Below, piece after piece: positions 1 through 9,024 of a DNA stretch of 64,000 nt; positions within the stretch are counted from its first letter, which is position 1, and each line of letters begins with the position of its first letter. A program made the translations under genes and the position numbers. The stretch spans positions 56,702-120,701 of the forward strand of contig JAAZOD010000007.1 in NCBI GenBank assembly GCA_012797975.1. The letters are read 5' to 3'. This DNA is from Pelolinea sp. Its GTDB lineage: Bacteria > Chloroflexota > Anaerolineae > Anaerolineales > Anaerolineaceae. The notes beneath the pieces were generated by a model. It was given only the letters and a program-made list of their open reading frames with translations. It was not told where the DNA came from and searched no databases.

Positions 1-301
1 GAATGGCTTTTTCAAACAGGATCACATTGGTGGAAGAAATGAAGGAAAAAGGTGTGGTGATGACAAGGTCACCCTGTTCAATGCCAGCCGAGCGGATGCA
101 AAGATGGAGACCGGTTGTGCCGGAACTGACCCCCAGAGCGTGGCGGCTGCCAGTTCTTTTACAGATGGCTTGTTCGAACTGGTCGATCTTCGGGCCCATG
201 CTCAAATAGGTGGTATTCAAGACTTCCAGCACTGCTTTGCGGTCATCGTCGTTGATTTCAGGGGATGACATGGGAACAGAATTCTGATTTTCTTTTTTCA
301 T
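1..301 (-). CDS. DegT/DnrJ/EryC1/StrS-type sugar aminotransferase, N-terminal part (cut by window edge)
   Basis: The frame opens at ATG 299-301 behind AAAGG and runs off the left edge, so only about 100 N-terminal residues are visible. They show the typical start of PLP-dependent nucleotide-sugar aminotransferases: a segment reading LNTTYLSMGPKIDQFEQA, followed by HALGVSSGTTGLHL and TTPFSFISSTN, which match the family's G-x-x-x-x-FE, SGTxAL and PPxTFxST-like landmarks. Members convert 4-keto or 3-keto nucleotide sugars to amino sugars for surface glycans. It lies 32 bp downstream of proS and is probably the next gene in the same minus-strand run. The specific substrate cannot be read from this fragment; PseC, perosamine or bacillosamine-type transaminases are all possible. 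The catalytic lysine lies outside the window. Confidence 0.85.
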   Translation of the reverse strand, partial: MKKENQNSVPMSSPEINDDDRKAVLEVLNTTYLSMGPKIDQFEQAICKRTGSRHALGVSSGTTGLHLCIRSAGIEQGDLVITTPFSFISSTNVILFEKAI

Positions 302-333
302 TGTTTACCTTTATGCACTTTTCCAATATGACT

Positions 334-2049
334 TTAAAGATTGGACCGGGATTGGATTAAAAATTCAGCGATGTGTTCCAATCTGATCACTTGTTGCGAA
401 TGCTCCTCTTTTCTGGATTTTATTTCAATTCCGCCGTTTGATAAAGAGCGGGAGCTGACGGTCAACCGTAGCGGTATGCCCAACAGATCAGCGTCATTGA
501 ACTTCACACCCGGGCTTACCATACGGTCATCGTAAAGAACCTGGAAACCTGCTTCAAGCAATTGGGAATATAATGCTTCGGCTGTTTTGCGGGTTTCGCC
601 GCTTTTGTCTTCGATATGGATAAGATATACCAGGAAGGGTGCCAGATGGCTGGGCCAGATGAGCCCTTTATCATCATGGTGTTCTTCGGCAATGCAGCTC
701 ATCAGTCTGCCCAAGCCAATGCCGTAGGAACCCATCACGATCGGCTTGGATATGCCATCCTCGTCCAGATAGTTACATCCCATGCGTTCCGAATAGAAAG
801 TGCCTAATTTAAAGATATTTCCTACTTCCACGCCGCGCTGGCTTGAAAGAGGTTTGCCACATTCGGGGCAGGGCAATCCCTGGTCGGCGCAGGCGATATC
901 AGCAACGATATCTGCCCGAAAATCCCGCCCAAAATTTACATTCAGCAGGTGATAGCCAGTTTCATTGGCGCCCGCCACGAAATTGTGCAGATTGGGTATC
1001 TCATCATCCACTACGATCAAAATGTTCTTCAAGCCGATCGGGGAGGCATATCCGGGAACGGCACCGCTGGGTCTGATCTCTTCATCGAGCGCCGGACGCA
1101 GTTGAGCAGCATGCAGGATATGGCTGAGCTTGGTTTCGTTCAATTCCAGATCCCCTCGCAAAAGTGCCAGCACTAACTGCCAGACGCCTTCGATCTCTGC
1201 CATCATGAATACTGCTTTGGCGGTCTGCTCTGCTGAGATATGTAAATAATCCACCAATTCAGCGATGGTCTTCTTATCCGGTGTGGTGACCTTTTCAATT
1301 TCCTTTAATGGCTCTGTACTGCTTGGCTTTTTTTGAAATGCTGCAATCTGGCGGTTGGCAGCATACTGGCAGGATGGGCAGAGGATAATGGTGTCTTCGC
1401 CGATTGGAGTGAGGTACATAAATTCATGGGCAAAGGTACCACCCATCATTCCGGTGTCTGATTTGATTGCCATGACCGGCAACTTGCAACGTTCGAAGAT
1501 GCGTGTATAGGCATGAAAATGTGCTTGATATTGTTTATCCAACCCTTCCGCGTTGCGGTCCAAACTGTAACTGTCAAGCATGGTAAACTCGCGCGCTCTG
1601 ATCAGGCCGGCACGGGGCCTTGGATCATCACGCCACTTGATCTGCATCTGATAGATCAGTGCCGGGAGCTGACGGTACGATTGGATGACATCCCGTGTGA
1701 CTGCTGCAACCGCCTCTTCATGGGTCATGGCCAGCACCATATCACGACCGTTGCGGTCTTTGAACCTGCCCATTTCTTCCTTGATAGAATACCAGCGTCC
1801 GGTTTCTTGCCAAATCTCAGCCGGATGGATGACCGGCAGGGATATTTCCTGGCCGCCTATGGCATTCATTTCTTCCCGGATGATGCCGGAAAGGTTGGCG
1901 AGTGTGCGTTGTGCCAGGGGCAGGTATCCAAAGATGCCGCTGGCGAGAGGGCGCAAATAACCGGCCTGGACAAGGAATTGATACCCGGCTACCTCGTTCG
2001 ATTCTGCAGACCTGCGCAGCGTTTGATTAAATAATTGCGAGACTCTCAT
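334..2049 (-). CDS. proS: Prolyl-tRNA synthetase (bacterial type with editing insertion)
   Basis: The 571-residue product charges tRNA-Pro with proline in the cytoplasm. Length and order match the bacterial-type enzyme: class II motif 1 region around residues 35-62, motif 2 at about 138-160 (KWRDDPRPR then REFTMLDSYS), an editing (INS) domain in the middle, motif 3 near 440 (GSYGIGLGRLM), and an anticodon-binding domain at the C-terminus. Two CxxC pairs (CPSC and CPEC) flank the insertion, as is common in this family. The ATG start gives full-length alignment to the family N-terminus (MRVSQLFNQTL). It sits 18 bp after the bactofilin gene and just before a sugar aminotransferase, so it appears embedded in a glycan-flavoured operon. 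Nothing looks broken. Confidence 0.98.
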   Translation of the reverse strand: MRVSQLFNQTLRRSAESNEVAGYQFLVQAGYLRPLASGIFGYLPLAQRTLANLSGIIREEMNAIGGQEISLPVIHPAEIWQETGRWYSIKEEMGRFKDRNGRDMVLAMTHEEAVAAVTRDVIQSYRQLPALIYQMQIKWRDDPRPRAGLIRAREFTMLDSYSLDRNAEGLDKQYQAHFHAYTRIFERCKLPVMAIKSDTGMMGGTFAHEFMYLTPIGEDTIILCPSCQYAANRQIAAFQKKPSSTEPLKEIEKVTTPDKKTIAELVDYLHISAEQTAKAVFMMAEIEGVWQLVLALLRGDLELNETKLSHILHAAQLRPALDEEIRPSGAVPGYASPIGLKNILIVVDDEIPNLHNFVAGANETGYHLLNVNFGRDFRADIVADIACADQGLPCPECGKPLSSQRGVEVGNIFKLGTFYSERMGCNYLDEDGISKPIVMGSYGIGLGRLMSCIAEEHHDDKGLIWPSHLAPFLVYLIHIEDKSGETRKTAEALYSQLLEAGFQVLYDDRMVSPGVKFNDADLLGIPLRLTVSSRSLSNGGIEIKSRKEEHSQQVIRLEHIAEFLIQSRSNL

Positions 2050-2067
2050 TCTCTACTAAAAAGAAAA

Positions 2068-2508
2068 CTATTCTTTCTCTGATTCGGGTTCTTGATCCGT
2101 CTTTGCGGTTTCCACCGGCAGTTCTTCAAATTCCAGAGTGACCTGTTCTTCCATGGTGATATTCCCGCGCAGGAAGGCCCCTTCTTCGGTGGAAAAAGCA
2201 ACGATCTTGACATCTCCCCACACATGGCCGGTGCTGCGGATCTCCAATTTTTCTGCGGTGATGTTACCTTTGATGGCACCTGCCACAATGACGGTGTTGG
2301 CTTGTACATTCTCACAAGTAATACGACCTGTTTCACCAACCACCAGCAAACCGTTCAGATTGATTTCGCCTTCAAAGGTTCCCTCAATACGCACTCCACC
2401 CTTGCCTTTAATGGAACCCTTCCAGATGATGCCGGTTCCCAGCACGGATGTAACCCGTTCAATCGGTGTGATTTCCGCTCGAGCGTTGGGGGTATTTCGA
2501 CGAAACAT
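2068..2508 (-). CDS. Bactofilin (polymer-forming cytoskeletal protein)
   Basis: This 146-residue protein has the bactofilin layout: a short polar N-terminus, a central right-handed beta-helix of about 100 residues built from short hydrophobic/glycine repeats (GTGIIWKGSIKGKGGVRIEG, GEINLNGLLVVGETG, GAIKGNITAEKLEI), and an acidic disordered tail. Bactofilins self-assemble into nucleotide-free filaments at the membrane and often position cell-wall enzymes. The start ATG at 2506-2508 has AGGAG about 8 bases upstream. It is 11 bp downstream of the NeuD-like gene and 18 bp upstream of proS on the same strand, so co-transcription is likely. Identification rests on the repeat pattern and length; partner proteins are unknown. 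Confidence 0.9.
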   Translation of the reverse strand: MFRRNTPNARAEITPIERVTSVLGTGIIWKGSIKGKGGVRIEGTFEGEINLNGLLVVGETGRITCENVQANTVIVAGAIKGNITAEKLEIRSTGHVWGDVKIVAFSTEEGAFLRGNITMEEQVTLEFEELPVETAKTDQEPESEKE

Positions 2509-2519
2509 GGTTTTTTCTC

Positions 2520-3260
2520 CTAAGCGGTCCTTGTTTTGGGCAGGTCACGGGGTGGCCATACCATTCCGGCATAGACCCTTCCTCCCTGGGGTACATTGCC
2601 TTTGATGGTAGCGCCGTTGGCAATGCGTGCAAAGCTGCCAATATGCACGCCAATATTGACGTTGACATTCATTCCCAGTTGAGCAAAATCATCAATGACC
2701 ACGTCTCCAGCCAGCATTGTGCCCGGGGAAAGGTTGACGCATGCTCCGATCACATTATCGTGTGAGATAACCACGGAATTATTGATGAGTGTGCCCATGC
2801 CAACCCGCGCATTCCCGCTGACATAGCTTTGTGCAAGCACCAGCACTCCGGCAGCCAGCCGGGCAGATGGATCGACATGTGCCGTGGGGTGAACAATGGC
2901 AGGGCAAAGGAAACCCGCTTTTGCTAGGATGTGAAATACGTTCAGGCGTACCTGAAAATCTCCGATTCCCCCCACGGAATTCACCGCCATGCGGATCCCC
3001 CGTGCAGCCAGTTCCGGAAGTGCTTCCGCTCCTCCCAGAACCGGGGAACCGATCACATCGGTGCCTTTTTTCATGCCGTCATCGATGATCCCTTCAATCT
3101 GGTAGCATCCCAGCACACGCACAGCTTCGATGATCATTTTGCTTAATCCACCCCCGCCATAAATGATCACTTTGGTCGGATCAAAATCAAAAACGGGAAC
3201 TTTTGTTGCTTCATTTTTTTCTTGCATAGTATTTTTATACCATGAGTCTGGTTGATTCAC
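2520..3260 (-). CDS. NeuD/PglD-like sugar O- or N-acyltransferase
   Basis: The product (246 residues from GTG 3260, 235 from ATG 3227) has an N-terminal Rossmann-like nucleotide-sugar-binding part (VIIYGGGGLSKMIIEAVRVL) and a C-terminal left-handed beta-helix of hexapeptide repeats (HVDPSARLAAGVLVLAQSYV, VVISHDNVIGACVNLSPGT, VNIGVHIGSFARIANGATI). This is the NeuD/PglD/PerB arrangement: an acetyl-CoA-dependent enzyme acetylating sialic acids or amino sugars. The conserved histidine before the repeats (ISHDN) is the likely catalytic base. The GTG start overlaps the stop of the glycosylase gene as GTGA, which suggests coupling, but ATG 3227 is a reasonable alternative. The substrate is not determined by the sequence. 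Confidence 0.85.
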   Translation of the reverse strand: MNQPDSWYKNTMQEKNEATKVPVFDFDPTKVIIYGGGGLSKMIIEAVRVLGCYQIEGIIDDGMKKGTDVIGSPVLGGAEALPELAARGIRMAVNSVGGIGDFQVRLNVFHILAKAGFLCPAIVHPTAHVDPSARLAAGVLVLAQSYVSGNARVGMGTLINNSVVISHDNVIGACVNLSPGTMLAGDVVIDDFAQLGMNVNVNIGVHIGSFARIANGATIKGNVPQGGRVYAGMVWPPRDLPKTRTA

Positions 3261-3859
3261 TCATCGATTTTCGAGGAGGATACTTGCGCTGTGAAACGCC
3301 AAGGCTTGCTGATCCAAGGTTCGCCGGCATAGGCAATACCAATGCGGGGCGTTGCTTGAATGAATTTATCTGGAATTGTAATCCCTTCTGAAATTAGCAA
3401 AGTCCCTGATTTTTGACACAGGTCACAGCCGTTCAGGCTGCCGTCAATGGCAAGCGCGCGGGTCAGTTTTGCCGGACCGTTGCACCACAAAGCGGGTTTG
3501 ATCCCTTCTCGATTTTTAGTGATGATCTCCAGCCCATGAGTGGGGTGGAGGGAGCGGATCAATACCGCAGCAGGATACCCCTCTGCACCGGTTACGCAGT
3601 TCAACAACCAATGCATACCGTAGGTGAAATAGATATAAGCATACCCTGCCGGACCGTACATGACAGCATTGCGCTTCGTTTTTCCGCGGCGGGCGTGACA
3701 GGCCTGGTCTTGCTCACCATCGTATGCCTCGGTTTCCGAGATGATTCCACCGACCCAATTTTCCCCGATCTGATGAATGAGCTGTTTCCCGATCAATGAG
3801 CGGGCAACATCAACAACCGGTTGTCGGAAAAAATCACGGGAAAGAGTTTTGTTCTTCAT
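3257..3859 (-). CDS. DNA-3-methyladenine glycosylase (AAG/MPG family)
   Basis: This 200-residue monofunctional base-excision glycosylase removes alkylated purines such as 3-methyladenine from DNA. Recognisable blocks are the N-terminal FFRQPVVDVARSLIGKQL, the catalytic glutamate in ISETEAYDG, HARRGKTKRNAVMYGPAG with YIYFTYGMHWLLN (lesion-binding pocket), AAVLIRSLHP, and GPAKLTRAL near the C-terminal third. Length is typical. It overlaps the acyltransferase gene by 3 bases and follows the 672-residue membrane protein by 24 bp, so a DNA-repair gene sits in the middle of an envelope-gene run. No sign of horizontal origin is visible. Confidence 0.96.
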   Translation of the reverse strand: MKNKTLSRDFFRQPVVDVARSLIGKQLIHQIGENWVGGIISETEAYDGEQDQACHARRGKTKRNAVMYGPAGYAYIYFTYGMHWLLNCVTGAEGYPAAVLIRSLHPTHGLEIITKNREGIKPALWCNGPAKLTRALAIDGSLNGCDLCQKSGTLLISEGITIPDKFIQATPRIGIAYAGEPWISKPWRFTAQVSSSKIDE

Positions 3860-3883
3860 TTTTCCTAGTATGAGAATCCTGGT

Positions 3884-5902
3884 TCATTGACAATGGCTGA
3901 TGCGGATCAGGCGGCGCAGAATCCCATTCTCTGTATTTTCCACCGATGCCACCTCCTGGATACAGGGCTGGCTGAGTTCTTCCTGCCCGGTTTGATCCAG
4001 CGAATTCCACCAATCCTCGTCAATGTAGATGTATTCAAAACCCTTTTCAAGGAATTGGGAAATGTGCGGTTCAGCGCGCAGGTTTACCCAGTCTTCCTCG
4101 CTGAAAGCAGCAGACTCAATGGGTGAAGCATGGCCGCTCAGAATGAGCGCACGCCAGTTTTGACTGGCGGGGTCGTAGATCCAGCCATCGCCCGGCAGTT
4201 CTCCCCATACACTGCTGCTGATGCGTGCATCCCAGCCGTCAATCCCCTCTGCCAGAACCGGGTGGTTGAGGGCAGAAAGCTGTACAACGCCAACCACCAA
4301 CCCTCCCACCGCCATGACAGCCATGCTGAGGGCTTCAAGACAGCGCAGCAGCACCTTTTGTGTTTTCCACTTTTCAAGGATGAAGAGCAAGAACAACAAA
4401 AGCAATATTGATAATCCATAACCGGAAAAACGGGTGATGTCTCTGGCGGAGGATTGGTAAGTTAAAAAAACAGGGATGCACAGGCCGAGCAGAGCGCTGA
4501 AAAAGAATATGGATAAGGTTATTTTTTTCGATTGTTCCTTTGTTTCGCGGATCCATTTCCAGATGAAAGGGATAAAGAAGATCGATGGTCCAATCTCGCA
4601 TAACCCAACCATCAGTTGTGCCGGATCAAAAATCGACAATCCTCCCAGATGCCCTGAGAAGATAACCGGCGGCCAATTAATAGAAAACATTCCACCTTCG
4701 GTGATTTCAGCATTGATGCTTGGTGTCGATGAGAGAAAACCAGCCATGACGCTTTTTAACATTTCATGAATGGTTCCCCCCTGCAGAAGCACAATCGGTA
4801 TGGAGAGCATCCCTGCTGCAATGAGGGTTTGCAGGGTTGCATTTTTTTCGTGTTTTCGATGGGAAAGTTGAATCAGGAAAGCACAGGCGATGATAACAGC
4901 CAGTATTCCGTAGGTTGTTTCCCAGGTCAGGGCCAGGTGGGCAAAGAGGATTGCCACCAGCCATTTGGCCGCAGGTTTCATTGGAACAGAAACCAGCAGC
5001 CAGATCAGTAGCACGATCGCCAGTGCCAGGGTCTCCGTGCCGGAATGTGACATGATGAGCGGTTTTAAAATGCCGTTGATGAAACCATAAGGATAGGCGG
5101 TGGGTGGACCTCCCCCGATTACCCAATTTGCATGAATGGCTTGGGAAAATGGTAACCCAATGTCCTGGCTTGAGCCGAGCAGGGTGATCTTGCTATCCAG
5201 CCCTGAAAGAAAACTTGTGGGAAACGCCATTGATAAAAAGCGAGTTCCACTCAGAAAAGGATAAATAGCAGTGAGCAGCACTGCCACCCAATTCTTGGTA
5301 GTAAAGCGACGAATGAGAATGTAAACCAGCAAAATGGTCAGAGCCCAGTAGATGCCTTTGCTGATATCGAAAGCGCTCCAGGGGAAGAATCCACCCAGTT
5401 TTACCAGACTGGCACCCAAAAGTTGCGAGCCATAGTGATATTGATACAGTGTCAGGGGATTCAACGGATTATGCGGAGGAATGTCCCCATTTGCCATGAG
5501 CGAGATCAGGGATAGATTTTTCCGCTCATCAAAAATGGCCAAGCCCCGCCCGGTCAGGGTGAAAAAACCGGCAAGGATTAAAAAAACGGATGCCTGAATA
5601 AGGATTGTTTTCAACGTAACACGAAGTTTCTTTTTAGGGTATATGCGTCTGGCGGCGAAACCCAACAGGCAGATTAACGGAGCCGGCAGCAGAAATGCCA
5701 GAGCAGGGGAAAGAAAATGCCCCAGCAGATTGGTGAACCACAGATACAAGACCAGGCCGCTTCCGAAACCCAAAACAGGAATTTCATGGTCCTGTACATC
5801 AAAGAGGGTCGAAATGAGCCATATCCCTCCTGTGCTGCTCATGAGTGCACAAGCACCCCAGATTAGAATTCCCCAATAGCTGCCTTCACGGAACCAGTAC
5901 AT
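3884..5902 (-). CDS. Large polytopic membrane protein, GT-C-like, unknown function (paralog of 25182-27173)
   Basis: The 672-residue product has about 13 hydrophobic helices followed by a soluble C-terminal domain of about 110 residues. The long loop after the first helices carries RGLAIFDERKN and MANGDIPPHNPLNP, which closely matches RGMSIWDEFKT and IASGDIPPHFPYDV in the paralog. The acidic DE in this loop resembles the catalytic loop acid of GT-C glycosyltransferases, which use lipid-linked sugar donors. The C-terminal domain has the EYIYIDEDWWNSL pattern also shared with the paralog. ATG 5902 has AGGAGAGC upstream. It follows the flippase-like gene by 6 bp. Function is inferred from topology only; no characterised family was recognised. 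Confidence 0.7.
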   Translation of the reverse strand: MYWFREGSYWGILIWGACALMSSTGGIWLISTLFDVQDHEIPVLGFGSGLVLYLWFTNLLGHFLSPALAFLLPAPLICLLGFAARRIYPKKKLRVTLKTILIQASVFLILAGFFTLTGRGLAIFDERKNLSLISLMANGDIPPHNPLNPLTLYQYHYGSQLLGASLVKLGGFFPWSAFDISKGIYWALTILLVYILIRRFTTKNWVAVLLTAIYPFLSGTRFLSMAFPTSFLSGLDSKITLLGSSQDIGLPFSQAIHANWVIGGGPPTAYPYGFINGILKPLIMSHSGTETLALAIVLLIWLLVSVPMKPAAKWLVAILFAHLALTWETTYGILAVIIACAFLIQLSHRKHEKNATLQTLIAAGMLSIPIVLLQGGTIHEMLKSVMAGFLSSTPSINAEITEGGMFSINWPPVIFSGHLGGLSIFDPAQLMVGLCEIGPSIFFIPFIWKWIRETKEQSKKITLSIFFFSALLGLCIPVFLTYQSSARDITRFSGYGLSILLLLFLLFILEKWKTQKVLLRCLEALSMAVMAVGGLVVGVVQLSALNHPVLAEGIDGWDARISSSVWGELPGDGWIYDPASQNWRALILSGHASPIESAAFSEEDWVNLRAEPHISQFLEKGFEYIYIDEDWWNSLDQTGQEELSQPCIQEVASVENTENGILRRLIRISHCQ

Positions 5903-5908
5903 ACAAAC

Positions 5909-6883
5909 TTAGCTCTCCTTTTCAATCGGCTGTTTTTTCTTTTTTCCAATGTCCGGCAAGAAGAATACACCGGGAATGCTGCTGGCAATATAAGCAAGGC
6001 GGAGCAATAAAGCTAGGGCATTGGCTGTCTCCATGGGCATATTTCCCAGGGTTGAGAACAGGTTGGAAATTGCCAGTTCCTGGATACCCAGACCACCAAT
6101 GGATAGCGGGAAAAGAGAGATTACGTAGCTGAGACTATAAATGGCGCCTATTTTGAAAATGGAAAGATTCACTTGCATCGATTGCAGCAACAGCCAGATG
6201 GTGCTGAAATAAAAGATCATGTGCAGAAAGGTGAAACCAAGAGCTTCTAGCAAATAGACAGGATGGCTCATCCATAATCGGATGCTGTTCCATACCTTCT
6301 GGATGAACTTCCTGATCCAATTCCATGTTTTTTGCCACACGTCAGAAATGGAGACCATGAAAATCAATGAGAAAGGGATCATCGAGGCGGGGGATGTTTT
6401 ATCAAGATTGAACAGCATGTGCAATCCGAATGGCATAAAAAAGAACATGCCGGTGAATCCAACGATACGGTCCATGATAAGCGAAGACGCCACGTAAGCT
6501 GGGTCCAGTTGGGCTTGAATTCCCATGAAAAGGCGCACAAAATCTCCCCCCACACTGGTCGGAAGCACATTGGAAGAAAATAAACCGGCGAAAGTGGTTT
6601 TTAGTGTGTCCTTAAATCTTGGTTTTGGTTCGTTGATTTTTAAAAGTGCATTCCAGCGTGCGGCGGTGGAAACACGGGAACCGATCATCAGCAGAAATAC
6701 CTCCAGCAGCGTTAACCAAGACATACTCTTGATGATATGGAATGTCTCGTGAAAATCCTGGTGGGAAAATTGATAAATGAAAAGACCAATTGCTGCCGCT
6801 GTCAATATCCAGCGCCAATAAGAAGATTTATTTCTGGTTTGATCTTCCACTTCTGCTGGATTCATACTTTCATCCGTCTTCAT
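5909..6883 (-). CDS. Lysylphosphatidylglycerol-synthase TM-domain / AglD-like integral membrane protein
   Basis: This is a 324-residue membrane protein with roughly eight helices and the conserved marks of the UPF0104/LPG_synthase_TM family: ARWNALLK near residue 75, SSNVLPTSVGGDFVRLF near 105, and FPLSIGGLGIQELA near 265. Family members include the flippase part of MprF and archaeal/bacterial proteins encoded beside lipid-linked sugar transferases. A role in moving or using a polyprenyl-linked intermediate is plausible but not shown. The ATG overlaps the stop of the upstream gene as ATGA, with AAAGGATAA as ribosome-binding site, so translation is coupled to the 663-residue membrane protein. 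The aminoacyl-transferase domain of MprF is absent. Confidence 0.85.
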   Translation of the reverse strand: MKTDESMNPAEVEDQTRNKSSYWRWILTAAAIGLFIYQFSHQDFHETFHIIKSMSWLTLLEVFLLMIGSRVSTAARWNALLKINEPKPRFKDTLKTTFAGLFSSNVLPTSVGGDFVRLFMGIQAQLDPAYVASSLIMDRIVGFTGMFFFMPFGLHMLFNLDKTSPASMIPFSLIFMVSISDVWQKTWNWIRKFIQKVWNSIRLWMSHPVYLLEALGFTFLHMIFYFSTIWLLLQSMQVNLSIFKIGAIYSLSYVISLFPLSIGGLGIQELAISNLFSTLGNMPMETANALALLLRLAYIASSIPGVFFLPDIGKKKKQPIEKES

Positions 6884-8871
6884 TGTGTGATTATCCTTTG
6901 CAGTTCATTCGCCGGTCTGGGGACGTAGATTTCGGTGTCAGTATATCGCAACCAGGTGATCGGTGTATAGTATTTCATCAGCGGGATGGAAATGTTTCTC
7001 ACCCAGGCGTTGTTTTCTTCAGAAAAAGCATCCTTCTCCCCTTTGAATACAAGATATTGCTTGGTCACGATAACCATATCGTATTCATGGGCAGCCAGAT
7101 CTGCATAGAATTGTTCCAGATAGGTTCTTTGATCGGAAATCGCCATTTCCATTAACTCCAGTGTCTCATATTCTGGTATCAAGGGCGTATTGGTCACGTA
7201 TCGGAAGGTTAACAACTGGCGCTGGCTGATAAATAAAATCTTGCTTTGCGGGTCCTTGCTGTTGATAAGATCGATGGTTCCATTGATTTCTGCCAGATCG
7301 TGCTGCAGCGACTCGGCCGAAAAATAGCGGCGCGGATTCCAGGCGCTTAGTGACCAAAAGAAGGGTTGGAGAAACAATGCTAAAACCAGGATAATCGAAA
7401 AAGCATGCTTGAAATGAAGTTCTCCGCTGGGATAAAAATTGGAAAAGCAGAGATAGTCGATGCTGACCAGCAGAATCAGCATGAATGCATCCATATTATG
7501 CAGATTGCTGCCGCCGCCGATTTTCACACTGACAAATAGGCCACCCACAAAGAAAACCGATAAAGCAAGCAGCAGAAATATCCTCGGCAGCACCCCGAAT
7601 TCTTTTCGTATAGCAGGAAGCCGAAAAGTCAGAAGCAGCAGCAAAGGTGCATTCAACCATAAAATGCCGGTTAAGATCCCTTTGGGGAAAGTTGGCCCTG
7701 GCAGCAGGCGGTTCCATAACAGATCGGAAGTAAAACTGGTAGTGAAATTTGCCATATTGCTGTTGCCGGAAAGGGGGATGTAGGCCAAGTTTGCCAAAAA
7801 ACTGCAAATAACCCCAATCCCAATCCAAAGCAGGGGCTGCCGGATATATTTCCAAAGATTTTTTTCTTCAAAGTTTGGGGTTTCCAGGAAGTACAACAGG
7901 GCAGCCAGCACACCCGGCAATGGATACCAGTTGATGCGGCTGATACCTGCCCAAGCCGAAGCCAGAGCTACAATCAGCAGGGATTGCCAGAATTTTTCTC
8001 GGTGAAAACCAAACAGGACAAGGATTGCAGCGATTAAAAGATGGTAGTAAACCGGCCCCTGCTGCAGGAAGAGAAAACCGGAAAAGATCAGGATGCTATT
8101 CCACCAAAAATCTTTGATCTTTAATCTTTTCACGATCCCGATCATACAAATCAAGGTTGTGGCAATCCACAAAAAGACCTGCCAGAAGCGATGAATGAAG
8201 ATTCCCGCTTTGGAAAGCAAGAAAGGCAAAGAAAGGATCACATAACGGCTGGGATGCAAAAAGGAGAGCGGCAACTGTCGCCCATATAACTTTTTTGCAA
8301 ACAGCAGCGAGGCGTAATAATAGCGGCTCCCTTCCGACCATTCCAAAGTGAACGGGTTGCTGGAGATTTCCCCCAGGTGATTACCACATTGGTATGCACA
8401 TCCCAATGCGAGCAAACAGAAGAGGAAGAGGATATTGAATGACTTTTGTGGATATGCCCCTTTGAGCATTCCCGCCGTCAGGCAGGCGGAGAGATAGATG
8501 ACGAACATGCGAAGGAAAGTGCCGCTGAAATAGCTGTCGAAGCGGATAAAGATGCAAAATACTATGATTGCTGCCATCCCTGTGCAAATGACCCAGGTCA
8601 TTCCCCTCGAAAGGTGAAATGGTTTGATGAGTTTTTTAAAGAATTCCCTGATCTTTCCATCTTTACCGAAGAGATTGAGCAGGAGCAGGACAAGTCCTGA
8701 ACAAGCGAGCAGGCCATTTAGATAACCGAGCAATTGCCAGTTTCCCCCTGATCGGGAAACCCCGCTTCTCAATCCTTCCTGCAAAGAGCACAGGGAGAGA
8801 ATACAAAAAATGAATAGGAAAATCTTTTGGGGTAGATCTGATCTTTCAAGAACCTGAATCAGTTTTTTCAT
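6880..8871 (-). CDS. Polytopic membrane protein, GT-C-like, unknown function
   Basis: The 663-residue product has about 14 predicted helices and a soluble C-terminal domain of about 130 residues. A conserved-looking loop reads TLEWSEGSRYYYASLL followed by LYGRQLPLSFLHPSRY, the pattern of GT-C proteins in which an acidic residue after the first helices contacts the sugar donor. The C-terminal part (SKILFISQRQLLTF, YEYDMVIVTKQY-like) resembles the soluble domains of ArnT/PMT-type proteins. It is only distantly similar to the 3884 and 25182 genes. It heads a tightly packed group with the flippase-like gene (4-bp overlap). A transferase acting on the outer face of the membrane is the best guess; the substrate is unknown. 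Confidence 0.65.
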   Translation of the reverse strand: MKKLIQVLERSDLPQKIFLFIFCILSLCSLQEGLRSGVSRSGGNWQLLGYLNGLLACSGLVLLLLNLFGKDGKIREFFKKLIKPFHLSRGMTWVICTGMAAIIVFCIFIRFDSYFSGTFLRMFVIYLSACLTAGMLKGAYPQKSFNILFLFCLLALGCAYQCGNHLGEISSNPFTLEWSEGSRYYYASLLFAKKLYGRQLPLSFLHPSRYVILSLPFLLSKAGIFIHRFWQVFLWIATTLICMIGIVKRLKIKDFWWNSILIFSGFLFLQQGPVYYHLLIAAILVLFGFHREKFWQSLLIVALASAWAGISRINWYPLPGVLAALLYFLETPNFEEKNLWKYIRQPLLWIGIGVICSFLANLAYIPLSGNSNMANFTTSFTSDLLWNRLLPGPTFPKGILTGILWLNAPLLLLLTFRLPAIRKEFGVLPRIFLLLALSVFFVGGLFVSVKIGGGSNLHNMDAFMLILLVSIDYLCFSNFYPSGELHFKHAFSIILVLALFLQPFFWSLSAWNPRRYFSAESLQHDLAEINGTIDLINSKDPQSKILFISQRQLLTFRYVTNTPLIPEYETLELMEMAISDQRTYLEQFYADLAAHEYDMVIVTKQYLVFKGEKDAFSEENNAWVRNISIPLMKYYTPITWLRYTDTEIYVPRPANELQRIITQ

Positions 8872-9024
8872 CCTGATGCTTTCCCTGATATTTGATTGAG
8901 TACAAATAATTGTATCTGCTTTTGCAGCACTTGATTTCAGGATTTGTCAATGACTGTCCCTAAAGGGAGGGATTAAATGCTTTTCCGATTCACTTTTAAT
9001 GGGAAAAAGATGTGCTTGATGCAG

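Noticed and set aside
1..301. Calling the edge aminotransferase PseC to complete the pseudaminic pathway
   Set aside because: Only the N-terminal 100 residues are visible and they fit the broad DegT family; it is also 35 kb from the PseB-like gene on the opposite strand.
8946..8951. Perfect TTGACA on the minus strand between the epimerase and the 663-residue membrane protein
   Set aside because: No acceptable -10 element lies 16-18 bases downstream, so a promoter could not be supported.
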